Origin: Silene conica
Lineage: Eukaryota; Streptophyta; Magnoliopsida; Caryophyllales; Caryophyllaceae
Assembly: GCA_029255685.2 (NCBI GenBank)
Contig: CM055312.2
Location: 13,478,649-13,542,648, forward strand
Direction: 5' to 3'
DNA: 64,000 nt
Part shown: positions 60,014 to 64,000 of the stretch, piece after piece
Layout of the letters: the number at the start of each line of letters is the position of its first letter
How positions within the stretch are numbered: position 1 is the first letter of the stretch
The notes under the pieces: generated by a model
What the model was told of the DNA's origin: nothing
The model's database searches: none
The model's input: the letters and a program-made list of their open reading frames with translations, nothing else
Program-made: the position numbers and the translations under genes

Positions 60014-63000
60014 GAGTAGAGGTTGAAATAAGACCAAGCTTAGAAGCCAAAAAATTATGCTGTTCAGACCCCAATGCTTTTGTCATAATGTCAGCCAATT
60101 GCAATCCTGTTCTGATGTGTTTTGTAGTTAGAAAACCAGCCTGTTGTTTCTCCCTGACATAATGGCAATCTATAGAAAGGTGTTTTGTCCTTTCATGAAA
60201 AACTGGATTGTGAGTGAGATGTTCAGCTGCCTTATTATCACACAACAGAGGAATTGGTTGAGGAATAGGAACTGTCATTTCCTGTAGAACATTATTGAGC
60301 CAAACCATTTCTGATGTAGTGTAGGAGAGGCTTTTGTATTCAGATTCAGCTGAGCTCTTGCTCACTGTTCTTTGCTTTTTCGTTTTCCAAGAGATGAGAG
60401 ATTTGCCCAAAAATATACAATAACCACTCAAGGATTTGCAAGTGAATGCACATTGACCCTAGTCTGCATCACTATAAGCAGTGAGGGATAAATCTAAATT
60501 GGCACTGTAGAATAAACCAGTGTTGATAGTGCCTTTAAGATATCTCAGAACATGAATAGCAGCTTGAAGATGAGGTACCCTTGGTTGACTGATAAATTGA
60601 CTAAGATGTTGCACTGAATAAGATAAATCTGGTCTGGATGAATTGAGGTACAATAATCTGCCTACCAACCTCTTGTATACCTCTGGATTATCAAGAATTT
60701 GGCCATCATCAGTAGACAGTTTTAAGCCTCTTGGTAAAGGAAAAGATGCAACTTGGCATTCCTCCATTTGCATATCTTTTAAAATATCCAAGATGTACTT
60801 TCTTTGGTTAATTATAATCCCTGAATCATTTCTAGCAACCTCTAGGCCAAGGAAATATCGCATTTGTCCCAGATCTTTAATTGAAAACTTTGAATCTAAC
60901 CCTTTTTTGAGTGCTGTGATTTGAGCTTCATCTGAGCCAGAAATAAGCACATCATCTACATAGACTAAAGCTACTGTAAATGAGGCTGTTGTAGGATTAT
61001 GTTTGGTAAACAAGGAGTATTCATACTTGGACTGAATGAAACCAACACTTTGTAGATACTTGGTGAGTTCTTTGTTCCATTTCAGGCCATATAATGACCT
61101 CTTAAGTCTGCACACTTGGCCTGGTTGAGTCAAATATCCATCGTCAGGAGGGGTCATATATACTTCCTCGTCTAGATAACCATGCAAGAAGGCGTTATTG
61201 ATGTCCAACTGATGCAAACTCCAACCTTTTGCAGCTGCTATGGCCAGTAATGCTCTTACTGTTGTAAACTTAGCAACAAGTGAGAATGTGTCTTTGTAAT
61301 CCTTATCCTTTACTTGATTATAGCCCTTTGCTACTAGCCGGGCTTTATACCTTTCAACACTCCCATCTGCTTTGTATTTTATCTTGAATATCCACTTAGA
61401 ACCAATTGGTTTCTTGCCTGTAGGTAAACTTACTAATTCCCATGTCTGATTGGTTTCAAGTGCCTGAATTTCTTTATTCATGGCTTCTACCCATTTGGGT
61501 TGAGTATTAGCCTGATTGAAAGTATATGGCTCCTTCTCTAAGAGTACATTAGCCATGGAAGCTACATAATCAGAGGAGAAATGAGACATGTCCTTTAAAA
61601 TTGCTGCAGCATGAGCAGAAGAAGTAGTATTCCCAGACAACTTTAGTTGACAGTGGTATGGTTGCAGTAATACAGATGGCTGTCTCTGTCTGCTTGACTT
61701 TCTTGTAGTTTCAACGCCATTAGTATTATTGTTTTGTATTAGAAAAGTATTATTATTAGTAGTGATTCCTGATGTAACAGTAGGTGTATCAGCAGGAATA
61801 ACACCATCAGAACCATCTGGCTGAGAGTTGACAGTCTGAACATCATTATTATGTGAAGTATTATTGTTTGAGTGTCTTGTAGTATCATTTGTTGTATCAT
61901 GGATATTATTTTGTGTGTTTGTTACTATAGTTGTAGAAGTAGCAGGATTGACCAGGAAATGGTCAGAATGCTGAACTGGTAGAGAATCCTTGAAAGGAAA
62001 CTCAGTTTCTCTAAAAACAACATCTTTGTTGACAAATATTTTGCGAGTTTGCAAGTCATATAACCTGTACCCTTTCTGCTGATGGGGATACCCAAGGAAC
62101 ATACACTTTCTTGCTCGTGTTCCTAACTTGTCAACATAGGTAGGGGGCATAGTAGCATAGCATGTGCACCCAAATACCCTTAAGGTCTCAACTGGGGCTT
62201 CTTTATTAAACAAAATCTGGAATGGTGTCTGCCAATTAATGGCAGATGAAGGCATCATGTTGATGAGATGAGTGGCAGTCAGTAAACAGTCACCCCAAAA
62301 CTTTATAGGTAATCCTGCATGAATCTTTAGAGCCCTTGCAGTTTCAAGAAGGAGCCTATGTTTACGTTCAACCCTCCCATTCTGTTGTGGTCTCCCAACA
62401 ATGCTAGTTTGATGCAAAAGACCCATATGTTTAAACAAATTACCACAGACATGATGCAAAAATTCTGAACCATTATCTGTTCTGATAATCTTTAACTTTG
62501 CATTAAACTGAGTGTCAATGTATGCAAAAAAATCCTTGATTAATTTGAACACTTGATCTTTAGTTTGAAACAAAATGGTCCAAGTGTTCCTTGAAAAGTC
62601 ATCTAATATAGTTAGAAAGTACTTTGCACCAGTCAAAGATGGGGTCTTGTATGGCCCCCAAACATCCATATGCAAAAGTTCAAACAGAGAAGATGCTCTA
62701 GAAAAACTAACATTAAATGGTAACTGATGATGTTTAGATAGAACACAGGATTCACAATGCATATCTTTCTTCATATTTCCAGTAAAAGACTTTACAAACT
62801 TCAGTTTATCAAAGCCAATATGACCTAAACGAGCATGTAACAAACTGATGGATTCTGATTGAGAACTAACAGAATTTGCAACTGAAGTAAAACCAGAAGA
62901 CTGTCTATTGGCTAGTACATGTGAAACCATAGACAAAACCTTATTTACTAATCCTTGTGTATTAAAATTTTGATATCTGTATAAATCCCCTATCCTTTTG

Positions 63001-64000
63001 CCAGTTGCAATAGTTTGTTTAGTTGAATGATCCTGAAAAGAACAATCAGCAGCAGAGAAAACAGCATGCAGTTTGTTACTGTCAATAAGCTTACTCACAG
63101 ATAACAAATTTTGGGTGAAATCAGGAATAAGCAATACATTCAGCAGTGTAAGTGCATCAGTCAGTTTAACATCACCAGATTTTGTGACATACTTAACACT
63201 GCCATCAGGAAGGCCAATCTTCACAGGTTTAGACAATGTTTTAACATTATGCATTAAACGAATATTAAAACTCATATGATCTGATGCACCAGTGTCAATG
63301 ATCCAATCATGCAACAGAAAATTATGTTTCACTGGACTGGAATTATGAATAGCATTAGCATGAGAAATCATACCTGCAAAATTAGAGGATGACAATGATG
63401 GCACATTGTCAGAAATCCTTTTCAAGACTTGATCAACAACAGATGTGACCAACCCATCTAACATAGCAGAATCAAGTCCCTGAACAGATGCTTCAGCAGA
63501 CTGATCCAATGGGTTGTCAAAATCAGTGCTGGTAAGGACATCCACAGTATTAGCAGACTTCTTGTAAGTATTCTTGCCTTTGAAAGTCTTTGATTTAGGT
63601 TTAGTGTCCTTGTCAGCATGCTTAAAGTCTTTGTCAGACGGAAAACCCACCAACCTATAGCATTTATCAATTTTGTGACCAGGTTTCCCACAATGAGTGC
63701 AGGTATTAGCCCAATAACAATCTTCAAGATTGTGATTACTCTTCTCACAATGACTGCAGTACTTCTTGCCTTTCTTGTTGCCTTGAGTATCATCAGAAGT
63801 TTTGTACACAGCATAGGGTGAAGCCTCAGTCAAAACTTCAACAGATTCAACAACTTGTTTCTGTTTTTCTATCTTCTGCAGAAGTCCTAATGCTCTATTA
63901 ATTGTAGGCAAAGGATCTAAGGACAAAATCTGGGTACGTACAGTGTCAAAACCACTATTCAGACCCATCAAGAACTGAATTAACTTGGAATTATTTTCCC
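60006..64000 (-). pseudogene. gag-pol: gag-pol of copia element E, one in-frame stop
   Basis: The frame is open from the right edge and contains: the end of Gag (FLMGLNSGFDTVRTQI); two CX2CX4HX4C knuckles (CSHCEKSNHNLEDC, CTHCGKPGHKIDKC, near 63680-63760); protease WIIDTGASDHM (63290); pre-integrase HARLGH...CESC; integrase with HMDVWGP, RTDNGSEF and the Glu of NGRVERKH; RT with YVDDVLISG (60950); RNase H. A TAG near 60456, where copia elements have Trp after YSDAD, splits RNase H; the same frame then runs on to the stop at 60006. The RT block reads YGLKWNKE, lacking about five residues usually present between Lys and Trp. The visible polyprotein is otherwise uninterrupted. Confidence 0.9.

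Larger units (their letters stand above)
59809..64000 (-). mobile_element. Ty1/copia element E, cut by right window edge
   Basis: A copia element on the minus strand with its 3' LTR at 59809-59997 and coding sequence running off the right edge. The 189-base LTR and double zinc knuckle set it apart from A-D. Nearly intact: one stop codon and one small in-frame deletion were found in the visible part. The 5' LTR and primer site are outside the window. Confidence 0.9.

Overview
The window is nuclear DNA of a flowering plant, most likely a eudicot. Coding DNA is sparse, there is one intron-containing plant gene, plant-type Ty1/copia elements prime from initiator-Met tRNA, and plant LINE, mariner, Stowaway and Helitron elements and a nuclear plastid fragment are present. 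I cannot name the species. Caryophyllales would fit my general impression of the repeats, but that is a weak inference. Nothing here is prokaryotic, and I see no CRISPR array, tRNA or rRNA gene.

Only one gene looks like a functional host gene: a PUB13/SPL11-type U-box/ARM E3 ubiquitin ligase on the minus strand, with four coding exons at 44322-44044, 42391-42275, 42145-41693 and 41270-40146 (657 aa predicted). Everything else I could identify is mobile, repetitive or organelle-derived, much of it nested, with target-site duplications (TSDs) that fix the order of events.

Layout: (1) 1-6598, decayed copia element D (minus), cut by the left edge. (2) 6599-7395, partial LTR of a second family. 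(3) 8165-13430, mariner-like DNA transposon with a dead transposase split by a 1.48-kb solo LTR of family D, plus an antisense ORF. (4) 13788-14245, nuclear copy of plastid ndhI. (5) 14601-38948, an L1-type LINE (minus, 17-bp TSD). Its RNase H region is split by element B (14876-31718, TSD CCTAT), a copia-related element coding only for Gag, and B is split by intact copia element A (16336-24960, TSD ATCTT). (6) 40146-44322, the PUB13-like gene, followed by tandem repeats. (7) 48172-58729, a solo LTR split by element C (48387-57858, TSD GATCC), a second Gag-only copy that carries a Stowaway-like MITE and, in one LTR, a Helitron. (8) 59809-64000, copia element E (minus), cut by the right edge.

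The most interesting system is the B/C family. Both copies keep a Gag reading frame that appears to need splicing of a 91-92-bp intron exactly where the related autonomous element A reads on into protease. B, C and A also share sequence in leader, 3' region and LTR ends. This is what one would expect of a non-autonomous Gag-only (TR-GAG type) partner moved by A-like enzymes.
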